DNA of 29,905 nucleotides from Butyriboletus loyo (taxonomy: Eukaryota > Basidiomycota > Agaricomycetes > Boletales > Boletaceae): NCBI GenBank assembly GCA_038093515.1, contig JBBPSI010000277.1:1-29905 (forward strand). Reading direction: 5' to 3'. A model generated the notes under the pieces. That model made no database searches, had not been told where the DNA came from, and saw only the letters and a program-made list of their open reading frames with translations. Positions within the stretch are counted from its first letter, which is position 1. Each line of letters opens with the position of its first letter. Positions 1-10,429 of this stretch are shown in pieces. A program made the position numbers and the translations under genes.

Positions 1-151
1 TTTGTAGACCACTAAACTCTCATTCCCTACCATTCAACACCCCCAAGGAGACGGTGAACTTTCTGACCACGAGTGGGACCAGCAGACTTGGAACTAGGTC
101 AATCTGGGTTCAGAAACTTCTGACGATTTCCCTGTCGATCAGAAAAAAAGG

Positions 152-1336
152 ATGTCAGACCCCAGCCCCTCTTCATCTTATTCATACGATGATCAAACCT
201 TGCGCGCCCTCTTTGCACAATGGCTTAACAAGGAAAAAGAGGACAATGTCTCAAAGAAGGTTGCCGACTCAGGAGAGTGGGATGGCAATCGCGAGAAGTT
301 CCACCATTGGTGGACTTCACTTAAAGTTTGGGTTTTGGTAAATACATGGAAGACACACAAGTTCCGCACAGTTGCCATACTCAGCCGGATCAAGGGGAAG
401 GGAAAAGACTTCTCCCAATTAGTTCTTGAGGATTTCGTTACCAACAAGGATAAATTTGTCGACCCCACAAACGTAAGCAAGGGGAAGATGGGAGATGAGA
501 CATGGCCTGAATGGGAGTACCTCCAGGCCATGATCCATGGCCACTTCCAAATCAACGTCCTGGCCTATCAGGCACTGATTATATTGGCTGCCCTTTCCCA
601 AGGCCAACAACTAATTGATATCTTCCTTGAGTGGTTTAAAGTACTTTATCGCCAGTCTGAGTGTGAGCCGAAACATGCTATCAAGCTCCTCAAGTGTGCG
701 GTCAAGTACGAAATATACAAACAGGTGTTCCTATCTGTTTCAGAGGATGTCATGGAGGATTTTAATCTCCTTATCGAAGAGTTTGGTAAGATGGGAAGGT
801 CCTTCAAACAAATGTATGCAGAATGAGGCACAGGGCAAGCCTGACAATGGCGGCCTTTTACTCAACAGCCGCAACGGGGTTATCCGGCCCCAAAAGGACC
901 TCCACCTGGCTATACAGCAGTCGGGACTCAACCAGGGCGTGGCGCCCCAATGGATCTCAGCGCCCAGCAATCAGGTCCCAAAACTAGGACTTGTTTTGGC
1001 TGTGGTAACATTGGGCATATCCACCCCAATTGTCCTCAGAACCCAAACTGTTGGGACAAAGCTGGCTCCAATGCTCGCCCAAAAGTACGGCAGCAATGGA
1101 TTCAGCAAGCCGATGGGACTTATGTACAAGGATGGGTTCCAGTCAACACTGTGGAGGAAACCCCTCCAAATACTTTGTATCAGTCAAGGCCTTTACCGGC
1201 ACCACCTGTAGTTGGAGCACCACAACAAGGAGAAACCTCCCAGCGAGCCATGTATATGGGAGAAGACACTAGAGCATACTGGGTGGATCTATTTGCCTAT
1301 GAGGCAAAGGAAAAGGCCACAAGGTCTTTAAAATAA
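152..1336 (+). pseudogene. gag: Element A gag (capsid/nucleocapsid), two internal stops
   Basis: Gag would form the virus-like particle and package the element RNA. The frame starts at ATG 152 and stays the same to TAA 1334-1336, broken only by TGA at 824-826 and 842-844. The first about 224 codons are capsid-like and helical. A Pro/Gln/Gly-rich linker follows, then a nucleocapsid knuckle, CFGCGNIGHIHPNC (CX2CX4HX4C). Both TGA sit where Arg (CGA) would fit, in line with CpG decay. The same frame is also open upstream of ATG 152, with an acidic stretch broken by TAG at 95-97, so the original protein may have begun earlier or on a non-AUG codon. The retrotransposon context makes the assignment firm; the exact start is uncertain. 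Confidence 0.85.
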
Positions 1337-1472
1337 AGAAGTTGCTTAGTGCAGGGGTGTCTAAGGGACTGGACAATACTTCTTCTTCTTCTTTTCACAA
1401 TTCTTTCTCTTCACTATATACATTTTCAGACTCTAACATAGATGGACATGAACTTCTAGAAAGGAACTTGAG

Positions 1473-4400
1473 TTGTTGATTAGTTCAGTGTTTACGAATT
1501 TGTCTTCGGATGTAAGCATAGATGTTCCTGGATTGATTGATTGCAAAGGGAATAATGATGATTCTTTTCCATGTATGTCAAAAAATATATCTATAGAACC
1601 CAAAAGAGAGTCTCCCATTGTGAGCTCGGCGCCAGGAAAGTGCGTGCTTAATTCTCTTTTGAGACAAATGAACATGCAATCTTCGCTTTCTTCCTCTTCT
1701 AATTATAAAGCCCCTACAAAATCTTCTTTGATGTTCGGTGGAGATTATTCCCCAGTGGTGAAAATCACTTACCAGTCAAATGCTACTTGGCGAACTTGTT
1801 CGCTTAAGGCTTTGCTGGATATGGGAGCAGTCAATACCTTCATCGACAAAAACTATTGCGATACACACAAAATTGATCTGATTCCATTACCAAATTCCAT
1901 GGAAGTTATTAATGCCGACGGCTCTAAAGGAGCAATAGGTCACATTATGCACAAAGCTTCCCTATTTATGGAAATTGATGGACATTACGAAGCCATCGAA
2001 GCTTATGTTTCACTTCTTGGTTCTCATCAGATGATTATTGGCTACGACTGGTTCGCATGCCATAATCCAGACATTGATTGGCATTTCAAAACTATTTCTT
2101 TCAATCACTGTTCCCCTTACTGTAAAGTTATCGCAGACTCTATTTCTTCATCGAACCTTACTTCTTGCTGTACTATAGAACCCGGAGTTGCTGAAAAGGT
2201 ACCCGCTGTATATCATGATTATTTAGATGTTTTCTCCGAGGACAAGGCAGCAAGAATGCCTGAGCAGAAACCTTGGGATCACATAATAGATCTCAAACCC
2301 AATTTCGTACCAAAAAAGGGCTGCGTCATTCCAATGTCCAACAAAGAACAAGACCAAATCAGGAGTTTCGTGGAAAAAGAACTAAAAAAGGGTTACATAA
2401 GACCATCAAAGTCACCACAGACAGCCCCCATGTTCTTTATTCCCAAGAAAACAGGAGACAAGTGATTGGTCATGGACTATCAATATCTAAACGACGGAAC
2501 CATTAAAAACGGTTACCCGTTACCCCTTATTCCACAGTTAATTGATAGGCTTAAAGGTGCCGATATCTTTACTGTGTTGGATCTCCGATGGGGATTTAAT
2601 AATATCCATATTAAGGAAGGAGACGAGTGGAAAGCCACATTCATTATGCCAATTGGGGCTTATGAACCCACTGTCATGTACTTTGGGCTTACCAACTCTC
2701 CGCCCACCTTCCAAAATATGATGAACAACATATTCAACAACATGTATGCTTGTGTCATTATCTATATTGATGATGTTATGATATTCACAAAAGGGAAAAC
2801 GAGGGCAGAGCATGAGGAAAAAGTAAAAGAAGTACTCCAATGCCTTCGAGAAAATGATCTATATGTAAAACCAGAAAAATGTGTATTCTCTTCAGACAAA
2901 GTGGACTTTTTAGGTATGGTAGTTTCCAGGAACAGTGTTGAAATGCAGTCGAAGAAAACAGATGCCATCCAAGACTGGCCAATGCCCTCACATCTGAAGC
3001 AGGTTCAAGCATTCCTGGGGTTATGTAATTACTATTGAAGATTCATTGAGGGCATCTCGGAGATTGCCCGACCCCTCAATAACTTAACAAAAAAGGACAC
3101 CCCTTTCAAATGGGGTAAGGACAAACAAACAGTGTTTGACATGCTGAAAAAGAAGTTTCACACAGTGCCGTTATTAGCCTACCCCAATCGGGATAAGGAG
3201 ATGCAGGTAGAAATGGACACTTCAGATATAGTAGTGGGCACAGTCCTTTCCGTAAAAGGATTGGATGACCTGTGGTGACCCTGTGCATTCCTTTCCCACT
3301 CCTTTGATGCTGCAGAACAGAATTATCCAATTTACGATAAAGAACTGCTGGCAGTAATACATGCCTTGGAAGAATGGTGACATTATTTAATTGGCAGAGA
3401 AGGGTTCAAGATCTGGACAGATCATAAGAACCTTGAGTACTGGAAGAAGCCGCAAATGTTGTCAGGATGACAAGCACAATGGTATGCACTCCTCCAGGAA
3501 TTCAATTATTTATTCGTTTACAAACCTGGCTCAACCAATGGCAGAGCAGATGTGTTATTGTGTTGAGTAGACCATGGTGAAGCTGTTATGGACCACAATA
3601 ACAATATTACGGTACTTCCACCAAACCTTTTCCTTTATAAAGTTTCTCTTTCTTCTTCCTTTTACGATACCTTACAAAAAGAATCTGAAAAACAAAAACA
3701 AAAAGAAGTACCTGGATTTTATTATGATACAGATCAATCTGTATTTATTAACAAAAAGAAAAAAGTCTTTGTGCCTGAGGCACTTAGGATACAGTTACTT
3801 AATATTTGCCATGATTTGCTGATAGCTGGGCATTTGGGTCAGGCCCAAACAGCTCATCTTCTCACACAGCATTTCACATGGCCTGGCATTACAAAGGACA
3901 TCAAACGTTACGTAGATAGCTGCCAAGTGTGCGCCCTCATGAAGGGTAAGCAAAAAGCACCAGCAGGTAAATTATTACCACTTCCCACAGCTGGTCATCC
4001 ATGGGAAGACATTTCCATTGATTTTGTTACTGGACTTCCTATTTCAAACAGCTTTGATGCCATTTGTATGATAGTTGATCGCTTCTCCAAGGAAGTCATT
4101 TATGTCCCTTGTAAGACGACTACTTCTTCCAAGGAGTTAGCTATTATTTTTAGAGACAATGTTTGGTGTGTTCATGGACTTCCTTGTACTATAGTTTCCG
4201 ATTGTGGACCCCAGTTTGTATCGGACTTTACCACGGAGCTTTGCAGGCTCCTTGGCATTTCCCAGAAGATCTCTACGGCGTACCATCCCCAATCTGATGG
4301 CCAAATCAAATGGATAAATAGGGAGATGGAACAGTATTTACATACCTATGTGGCTAAAAAACAAGAAATGTGTGCTGATTAGATCAAGATCACCCAGTTT

Positions 4401-5155
4401 AACCGTAATAATTTGCTTACCTCTGCCACGGGTACCATTCCATTCTCTGTAACACGTAATTATTATCCTCAAGTTGGGTTTGAGAAGTCTTCCAATACGT
4501 TGGCCGGAGATTCGCACGCAGTACTGGGAAAGCACATGCTGAGATCAAAGAAGCATTAGAGGAAGCTCGCAAGCGCATGGTATCGCAGGCCGATAATAGA
4601 CAATCAGCTGTGCCCGATTACAAAATTGGAGATAGTGTGTGGCTCAGTACGGAGAACTTGAAGTTGCCATACACTGCACGAAACCTCACACAGTGTTGGA
4701 TCGGTCCTTATCAGATCAAGGCCCTCAAACCGAACACTGTCAAACTTCAACTGCCAAGCAGTATGCGGATTCATCCCATAGTCAACATTTCTCGTGTTAA
4801 ACCATACCGAGAAACCCTTGCAGGACAACCAGTCTTGCATCCTGACCCAGTCAATGTCATGAATGAGGGATACTCAGAATTTGAGGTTGATTATATTGTT
4901 GCCTCCCAGATGAAACGTAGGAAGTTGGAGTATTTAGTGCACTGGTGGGGCTATGACGAAACAGATTGCATGTGGGAGCCAGTATCCAATCTAGGCAATT
5001 CACAGGATGTCATTGCAGATTATCACCATACCCACCCTTCCGCCCCTCACCCCCTTCGTGGCCTATCACTTTTTGAATTTTCTTCATTATTTAAGGAGTA
5101 TGGTCCTGAGCATGGAACCACCTATCAAGGAACTCATCTGGAATACAAGTCCTAG
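1473..5155 (+). pseudogene. pol: Element A pol (protease-RT-RNase H-integrase-chromodomain), decayed
   Basis: Domains in order: aspartic protease (ALLDMGAVNTFID, with active-site DTG/DSG changed to DMG), RT with YIDD at 2763-2774, RNase H (acidic residues in [13 protein letters not shown] and TDHKNL), integrase with an HHCC zinc finger (3826-3940) and the DDE region, and a C-terminal chromodomain (about 4877-5030, with VHWWGY and MWEP supplying cage aromatics). The frame is broken by TGA at 2463, 3036, 3276, 3378, 3468 and 3564, by TAG at 4380, and by a frameshift near 4520. Most TGA replace an Arg conserved in relatives. Integrase also shows SDCGPQF where SDRGPQF is usual, another CGN to TGN change. 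Bases 1337-1472 hold a CT-rich spacer with no clear start codon, so the position given is only where the frame becomes open. Confidence 0.9.
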
Positions 5156-5166
5156 GGGGGGGGAAG
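5154..5166 (+). other. Element A 3' polypurine tract
   Basis: AG9AAG lies immediately before the LTR. In LTR retroelements this RNase H-resistant purine run primes plus-strand DNA synthesis and sets the left edge of the 3' LTR. It begins at the pol stop, so there is no room for an extra ORF. Confidence 0.85.
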
Positions 5167-5659
5167 TGTTATAATTGTATCTCTTATAACACACTTTGTG
5201 TTTGGACTTCATCATATTTCTCTTTCAAAGGTCACATGACTCAACACACATGATCGTGGGATTATACATGTGACCATGGCTGACTAAGCATATGACGTCA
5301 TGGTCCAGACTGGCCCAGAACTCTATGACATCACACCTCATGTATTTAATCTCTGGTTGCTTCTCTTCTTTTTGATCGCCGTCAACTTCTATTTTAATCT
5401 CTGTCGGCCCTGACTTCTTCTTGTATGTACATGTACAGTAATTAGTCTCATGCACTGCTTGGTCTGTGCGCATTTCCCTGTAATATATAAAGGCTGGTGG
5501 TTTGGGCTAGGATTCCCTAGCTTTAACCACTTGTCTCATTCGCTGGCAACAGTTGAGAGATTAAGGCTTGAAGCTATCCTCATTCACATCACCAGTTATT
5601 GTGTATAACTGCAACAGTTGCGGAACCCCATGTGACCAATAACTCTCGTTGTCATAACA
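5167..5659 (+). repeat. Element A 3' LTR (493 bp)
   Basis: It starts TGTTAT and ends ATAACA, an inverted terminal match typical of LTR ends. The promoter lies in the second half: TATATAA at 5484-5490, followed by the presumed R region. The U3 part holds a perfect CRE/ATF palindrome TGACGTCA at 5293-5300 and a 9-bp inverted repeat GGTCACATG / CATGTGACC at 5230-5238 and 5267-5275. The LTR resembles the remnant at 7517 in its first bases, in a CGTGGG motif and in the TATA-downstream stretch. The 5' LTR partner is not in the window. Confidence 0.9.
5293..5300. promoter_or_regulatory. CRE/ATF-like palindrome in the LTR of A
   Basis: TGACGTCA is the full consensus bound by CREB/ATF-type bZIP factors; in fission yeast the stress factor Atf1-Pcr1 uses it. 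It lies about 190 bp upstream of the TATA box in U3, where enhancers of LTR promoters sit. A weaker copy, TGACATCA, follows at about 5327. A role in this genome is inferred only. Confidence 0.45.
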
Positions 5660-5682
5660 GAATGTGTAACCCAAACCATACA

Positions 5683-6210
5683 AAAGTGTACAAAAATGCG
5701 AAATGAAAGTGTAAGAACATGTCTACCAAAGTCTACAAAAAGTGTAATAAAAGTGTAGTAAAGTGTAGTAAGAGTGTAGTAAGAGTATACAAAAATGCGA
5801 AATAAAAGTGTAGTAAAAGTGTAGAAAAGGTGTAGAAAAAGTGTAGCAAAAGTGTAGTTAGAGTGTAAGAAAAGTGTAGAAAAAAGCGCACAAAAAGTGT
5901 AGCAAAAGTGTAGCAAAAGTGTAGAAAAAGTGTAGCAAAAGTGTAGGAAAAAGCGCACAAAAAGTGTAGTAAGGGTCTACAAAAATGCGAAATAAATGTG
6001 TACAAACATGTCCACCAAAGTCTACAAATCCTCTAATAAAATCTCTACCAATCCTTTCACTACCTTGCTACACTCTTCTGCTACACTTTTCCCACACTCT
6101 TGATCAACTTTAGGTCAACATTCCCTACACTTCTCCTACACATTAGGTCTGCTTTTTCTACACTTTTACTATGCTTTCCTAGACTTTTGCTACACTAACT
6201 TGCTACACAC
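5683..6210. repeat. Inverted minisatellite: GTGTAG array followed by CTACAC array
   Basis: From about 5683 to 6010 a 10-11 bp unit close to AAAAGTGTAGC recurs about 20 times. From about 6062 to 6210 the same motif appears on the opposite strand (CTACACTTTT, about 7 looser copies). Higher-order copies are also visible: a block with AAATGCGAAAT then ACCAAAGTCTACAAA begins near 5695 and near 5984, and AGCGCACAAAAAGTGTAG occurs at about 5885 and 5952 (67 bp apart). The long minus-strand reading frames here, rich in Phe, Leu, Tyr and Thr, are a by-product of the repeat. Nothing supports coding. Confidence 0.85.
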
Positions 6211-7516
6211 TCATTGTAACCTCTTGTATGCTGCAATCATTCTTATACTTTTTGCTACTTCAAATGTAGGCCTTGTACAAGATGTTGACATCTTATGCAG
6301 CCAACTATAACCTAAGATTTCACATACAGCCACTATGTTTCTACACAAGTCTATATGACATTACAATGTCATCATCATCTAAACTCTATCACATTACAAA
6401 TAGCTCTACTTGTGCTATTGTACAATATACTTAGTCTTATCTCTTTTCTCCAAGATATTGTCATGTGTTTCATACTATACCTCTTATAGGTACTTATACA
6501 GTACATACATAGCCCTGTACTGTATATAAGATAGCTCTTATGCCTTGTCTCTTTTCTTCAGATCTTTCAGTTCTTTCATCATCACTGCAATATATCTCTA
6601 AGTTGAACTTTCTTCCTTATCACTTCAAAAGTCATCCTTGCTTATGCTTGCTACTTCTGTCTGTTCAGTGAATGTTTCCACTGATAGCTCCCCTTGTATC
6701 TACCATTATCTTTCATGCACCTATGCAAAATACATATATTTCCCTTAGTGATCATTTCAGGCAGAAAGGGGAAAGTGGTAACAACACCTTTGCCATCAAG
6801 ATTGGCATCTCTTTTCAATCTGGATATCTGATTGATCAACACAGATAAAGTGACTTGCTATCTTCTTGATCAACAATTCCAGAGACAGGACAGGTTTCTT
6901 TCTCTTTTTCACAAGCTGGTGGACAGTGTAAGTTGGACCAGCACTTGTCTGATGGGTGGAGCACAGCCACACAATATATATATATATATATATTCATGAA
7001 ACCTACCAGCATATGTACATATGTAGCTGTGATGTCAAGGTTGCATAGTAATATTGAGATTGTTATGGACAGAAGAAACTGCTACACTTGTGATGAACAG
7101 CAGCACTGTGCATATGTACATATGTAAGTTGGAAAGCCTGGAAGCTATGAGAGCTCTTGCAAACAGGAAGCAACTAAAACAAGGAGTGTGGAAAAAAAGA
7201 ATAGAAAATTCAAGTGAACAAGAGAAGATATGTATAGGTATGCTGCTAGTGCTTTTGAATTTTTGATGGGCATTTTAGAACCAGAATTTGGAGCAGATCA
7301 TGCATGACCTTGCTTGAGCTTGGTTCTTTCTGAATTGATATCAACCAGAGGGGCAGTCAATATGTATAACCAATAAAAGGCAATATGATTGAAAGTTTTG
7401 AATTCAAGTGTATCAATGGAGAATTGGTCCAGAGACCACCTGAAAGAATTAACCCCTGAGTGATGAGTCCCATCAAATACATGTTCCCAGATGCCTGAAT
7501 TTGCATGACATGATCA
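6211..7516. other. AT-rich DNA with no gene recognised
   Basis: I see no coding frame with any family signature. Noted items: an (AT)n run at about 6974-6993; two copies of the perfect palindrome CATATGTACATATG at 7010-7023 and 7111-7124; and a TATA-like TGTATATAAG near 6522-6531. The short frames here have no domain or composition that argues for a protein. The stretch may be old transposon remains. Confidence 0.6.
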
Positions 7517-8310
7517 TGTTATGATTGTATCATATCACAAGAACTTTATAGACACTTCACAAACATTTTATTACACTTTGTACGATACAGACTACACTTG
7601 AACACTAGAGCCAGTCGCATCGTTTAGACTTGGACTCTTCTTTCCCTTTTCCTATGATGAGAGTCACGTGACCGTGGGAAGCCACATCATGTGACATCCT
7701 ATTCTGGGACAATCATTGCATACTAGTAGATCTCTTAGTTAGGGTTTCCCCTATCGATAACCCTAGCCCTACTGGTTACAATCCTCTCTCTACACGATCA
7801 TGGACTTAGATGTTTCCTTTGTCTGCCTGATCTTATCTATCCCCATATGGTGATCCTCATTGGTTCCATTCTTCTTTAATCACTGTATACCTTCCATTCC
7901 TTTAATTACTGCTTCGAAGATCTTGATCCTCAGATCTTGATCTCAGACACTTTCAAACAGATCGTATCTTAATAGATCTTTCTGTCTTCTTTCTCTTTTC
8001 AGCGGATCATATCTTGATAGATCAATCTTGCTTCTTTTCATCTCTGCTGTGTGAGAACTCTCTCACGACAGCTTCCATTCCTTTCATCTCCGCTTCATGA
8101 GAACTCTCTCATGAATGCTTCTATCTTCAATGTCCACTCCTTGAGAACTCTCTCATGGAACGTACTATGTACTTATATATTATAGTAGATAGATAAGGAT
8201 GACGCATGGCTTGGTCCATGCACATTCTCTGTAATCTATAAGTACAAGGCTGGTGAAGCCTGGGATCCCCAGTCTTTATCACTTATATACTTTGCTATCT
8301 TTGGTAGTAA
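7517..8310 (+). repeat. Degenerate LTR remnant, distant relative of the LTR of A
   Basis: It begins TGTTATGATTGTATC, close to the start of the LTR of A (TGTTATAATTGTATC). Near 8215-8270 it has the same order of motifs: GGCTTGGTC, CTGTAATCTATAAG, AAGGCTGGTG and a CCCAGTCTTTA stretch. A TCACGTGA palindrome lies at 7664-7671. No ATAACA terminus is seen, so the right end is lost, apparently at the tRNA-like block at about 8311. It contains internal repeats: AGATCTTGATC-type copies at 7915-8030, and a 44-46 bp unit carrying TGAGAACTCTCTCA at 8052, 8098 and 8142. No internal retrotransposon sequence follows. Confidence 0.6.
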
Positions 8311-8500
8311 GGTGGTATCGGTGGTTCTGGCTCACTGGTTAGAATTGCCAGGAGTAGTGTCCTGCAAGTACACATCAGAGCAGGCTTGGGCCCTGCGAGT
8401 GTTTTGGGCTGTCTCTTAGGAGATGGCTTGGAGTGTGCGCCATTGAAAGATGGTGCACAACAGATCATGCGTAATTACACTTATGGACAAAACAGACACT
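8311..8500 (+). repeat. Possible tRNA-derived SINE (degenerate)
   Basis: TGGCTCACTGG at 8328-8338 fits a Pol III A box with one mismatch. The stretch can be drawn as part of a cloverleaf: D-stem TGGC/GCCA, an arm CAGGA/TCCTG at 8349-8364, a 15-nt variable region, and a T-arm GCAGG-CTTGGGC-CCTGC at 8380-8396 with the right 5-bp stem and 7-nt loop. The B-box match is poor (7 of 11) and no acceptor stem pairs, so it is not a working tRNA gene. A decayed SINE head is the best guess. Bases 8501-8649 show nothing recognisable. Confidence 0.35.
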
Positions 8501-8649
8501 CTCTAAGAAACATGCATATGTAGATGTTAATGTAAGGGCCGAGAATGATCATGATGTTGAATAATGTGATTGATATATTGCAGTTGAAGAAGAATCAGTA
8601 TGGATTTCTACAAACCAGAACAGAAATTGGTTCGAGTATCTGGACCTAG

Positions 8650-9138
8650 TGTTACAATTCATTCATTTCTTTTCTACTTAAGCATATCTCATGATAGCTT
8701 ATCCATTAGCCAACTTAACTCAGAATATTCTTCTTTTGCTTCATAGATAGTGAGATCCAACTCTCAATCTATCGCTTATCTTTAAGGTAGTCCTATGGAA
8801 TATTCCATAATCTTCTATCATACGACTTCCCTTCGCCCAATGGCAATTCTCCTCCATATTGTACGATAGCCATCTTTCCTTTTCTATCCTTGGTCTGTGC
8901 GCACTCCCCTGTATTATAATACAATGAGATCTAGCTACATTGTACTCTAAGCTATATCTACTTGGAATCATCATTGATATCCTCGTCCTCTCATCTCTAG
9001 TAGTGAGTCGTCTTTCTTCAACAAGAACACCAGATAAATCCTTTATCTTGAAGGTTAGACTTAAACATCTAGAAGAACTCTTGAGTCCCAGAACTATATC
9101 CAAGTCTACGCTTGTACTTACCCAGTCCAAGCATAACA
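8650..9138 (+). repeat. Element B 5' LTR (489 bp)
   Basis: It runs from TGTTAC to ATAACA. The TATA box is TATTATAAT at about 8912-8920. About 35 bp downstream, at 8948-8959, lies TAAGCTATATCT, the likely mRNA 5' end, which is complementary to the primer site after the LTR with one mismatch. Two-unit heat-shock-element-like pairs occur at 8722-8731 (AGAAT ATTCT) and 8797-8806 (GGAAT ATTCC). Confidence 0.95.
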
Positions 9139-9140
9139 AA

Positions 9141-9152
9141 AGATCTAGCTTA
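9141..9152 (+). other. Element B primer binding site, self-priming type
   Basis: AGATCTAGCTTA starts 2 nt after the LTR. Its exact reverse complement, TAAGCTAGATCT, is in the 3' LTR at 22978-22989, about 35 nt after the TATA box, where the mRNA should start. This matches Tf1/sushi-type self-priming, where the folded 5' end of the mRNA replaces a tRNA primer. No TGG-type tRNA primer site is visible here. Confidence 0.7.
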
Positions 9153-9352
9153 TCTCAAAGAACAACCACCATCGCTGTGGTCCTATCCCCACCATTCAAC
9201 CCTACCCAAAGAAACCCTTCGCCGGTCCTTCCTCATCCCGAAAACCCACTCGCCTCCACCCTAGAACTCCCCCTCCCATTATCACCTCAGACCCTGAACC
9301 AGAACCTCCTGAATCAGCTGAATCGGAGATAGAAACAGACATCCACCTTATG

Positions 9353-10429
9353 GATGAAGAATCAAAGCTTGACGACGAAGGAACCACACAAGAAATTTCT
9401 AAATCCCTCTCTGACCTCTTTATTCCATGATCCCCCTCTTCTCCTTCTGAACTGCCTTCTCCCACACCCGGTCCTTCACCCATCAGCTTTAGAAACCCTA
9501 GAATGTCGACATACAAACCATCAGAGCTTAAGATAGGCTCACCAGAAGACTACAACGGAAGCTATGACAAATCAAACCTATGGCTGTTAACAGTCAAATC
9601 ATATCTCCTCATCAATGAAGAACTATATGATACAGACAACAAGAAGATCGCCTTCGCCCTCTCATACATGAAGAAAGGCATAGCATACCAATGGGCAACA
9701 ATCTTCAGACAAGCCACTCTAAACAGAATTTCCCCCTCCTATGGAAAATGGAGCGACTTCAAAAAAGCCTTCAAAGCAAACTTTGAACATGCAGACATGA
9801 AAGGAATGGCGATAGCTAAACTCGCCACTATGAAAGTAGGAGGAAAGAATAAGAAGGGAGAGAGGATGGACCTGGAAGAATACCTTGCTGAGTTTCAGAC
9901 CGCCGCTTCACGATCAGAACTAACCAAAGATGCGGCCCTCATTGAGTTCTTCTCCAGAGGACTCAGTGCCTCTCTCACTTGCTAAATTTATGGCATGGAT
10001 ACTCCCCCAACTACAATGGCAAGATGGTACCAACAAGCCATCCATTTCAAAACGCAATGGGACAAAGCTGACGCAGTCATCTCTCGATCCTCCTACAAAG
10101 AACCATTGCACCCTATGCACTACACTCCACCTCGAAAGGAGAAAGAACCCGACTACATGGACATTGATTCCATCTGACTATCTAAGGAACAAGTCAAAGA
10201 ACATTGATGAAAAGGAACATGCTTCAATTGCCACAAAGCAGGATACCTATCTCGGAACTGCCTGAAGAAGAAAGGAAAAGGACCCGAGAAGAAGGTGAGG
10301 AGAGCAGAGAAAGAGGTTTCCAGGTTGGTTGAAGTAGAAAGTGACAATGAAGAGGACAAAGAAACCCTGCAAGTGGGCAAAGCTTTGACCCTCAAAGACC
10401 TTCTCATCAACTGGGAAGAGGACTTTTAG
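9353..10429 (+). pseudogene. gag: Element B gag, interrupted
   Basis: The conserved capsid part begins at ATG 9503 (MSTYKPSELKIGSPEDYNG). The same frame is open upstream, with an earlier ATG at 9353 and an acidic, Pro-rich region (SDPEPEPPES) that parallels one in C and D. Stops in frame: TGA in the upstream part (about 9428), TAA 9983, TGA 10175, and TGA TGA at 10205-10210. The nucleocapsid knuckle at 10220-10261 reads CFNCHKAGYLSRNC, so the zinc-binding His is Tyr (CAY to TAY). Gag ends at TAG 10427-10429, directly after a TTT codon. Pol continues in the -1 frame across this stop. Confidence 0.85.

Larger units (their letters stand above)
1..5659 (+). mobile_element. Element A: Ty3/gypsy chromovirus, 5' end outside the window
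   Basis: The order gag, protease, RT, RNase H, integrase, chromodomain, polypurine tract, LTR runs left to right and defines a Ty3/gypsy LTR retrotransposon of the chromovirus branch. The 5' LTR and primer site lie before base 1, so the target duplication cannot be tested. The copy is dead: pol carries six in-frame TGA and one TAG plus a frameshift, and gag carries two TGA. It is a different lineage from B, C and D: its LTR sequence differs, its integrase lacks the G-rich block seen in the others, and no ORF follows pol, since the LTR starts only 11 nt after the pol stop. Confidence 0.95.

Noticed and set aside
824..4382. TGA might be a sense codon (code change or readthrough), since most in-frame stops are TGA.
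   Set aside because: The same positions are CGA in sister copies C or D. The intact ORF3 of C ends in TGA, and other mutations show the same CpG pattern. Decay explains it better.
5596..6005. Minus-strand frames of 90-120 codons rich in Phe, Leu, Tyr, Thr and His.
   Set aside because: They are translations of the CTACACTTTT repeat; the period gives the regular peptide. No start context or domain.
7737..7770. TTAGGGTT and AACCCTA motifs suggesting telomere DNA.
   Set aside because: One copy each, facing each other as a short inverted repeat; no tandem TTAGGG array.
8316..8327. TGGTATCGGTGG as a tRNA-Met-type primer site of a copia element.
   Set aside because: Only the first seven bases fit; no LTR end (CA) precedes it and no coding region follows.
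8328..8396. A functional tRNA gene.
   Set aside because: No acceptor pairing, weak B box and an oversized D loop.
9202..9516. Long minus-strand frames opposite gag, pol and LTRs as genes.
   Set aside because: They lie antisense to conserved domains, show no family motif, and arise from codon bias of the sense strand.
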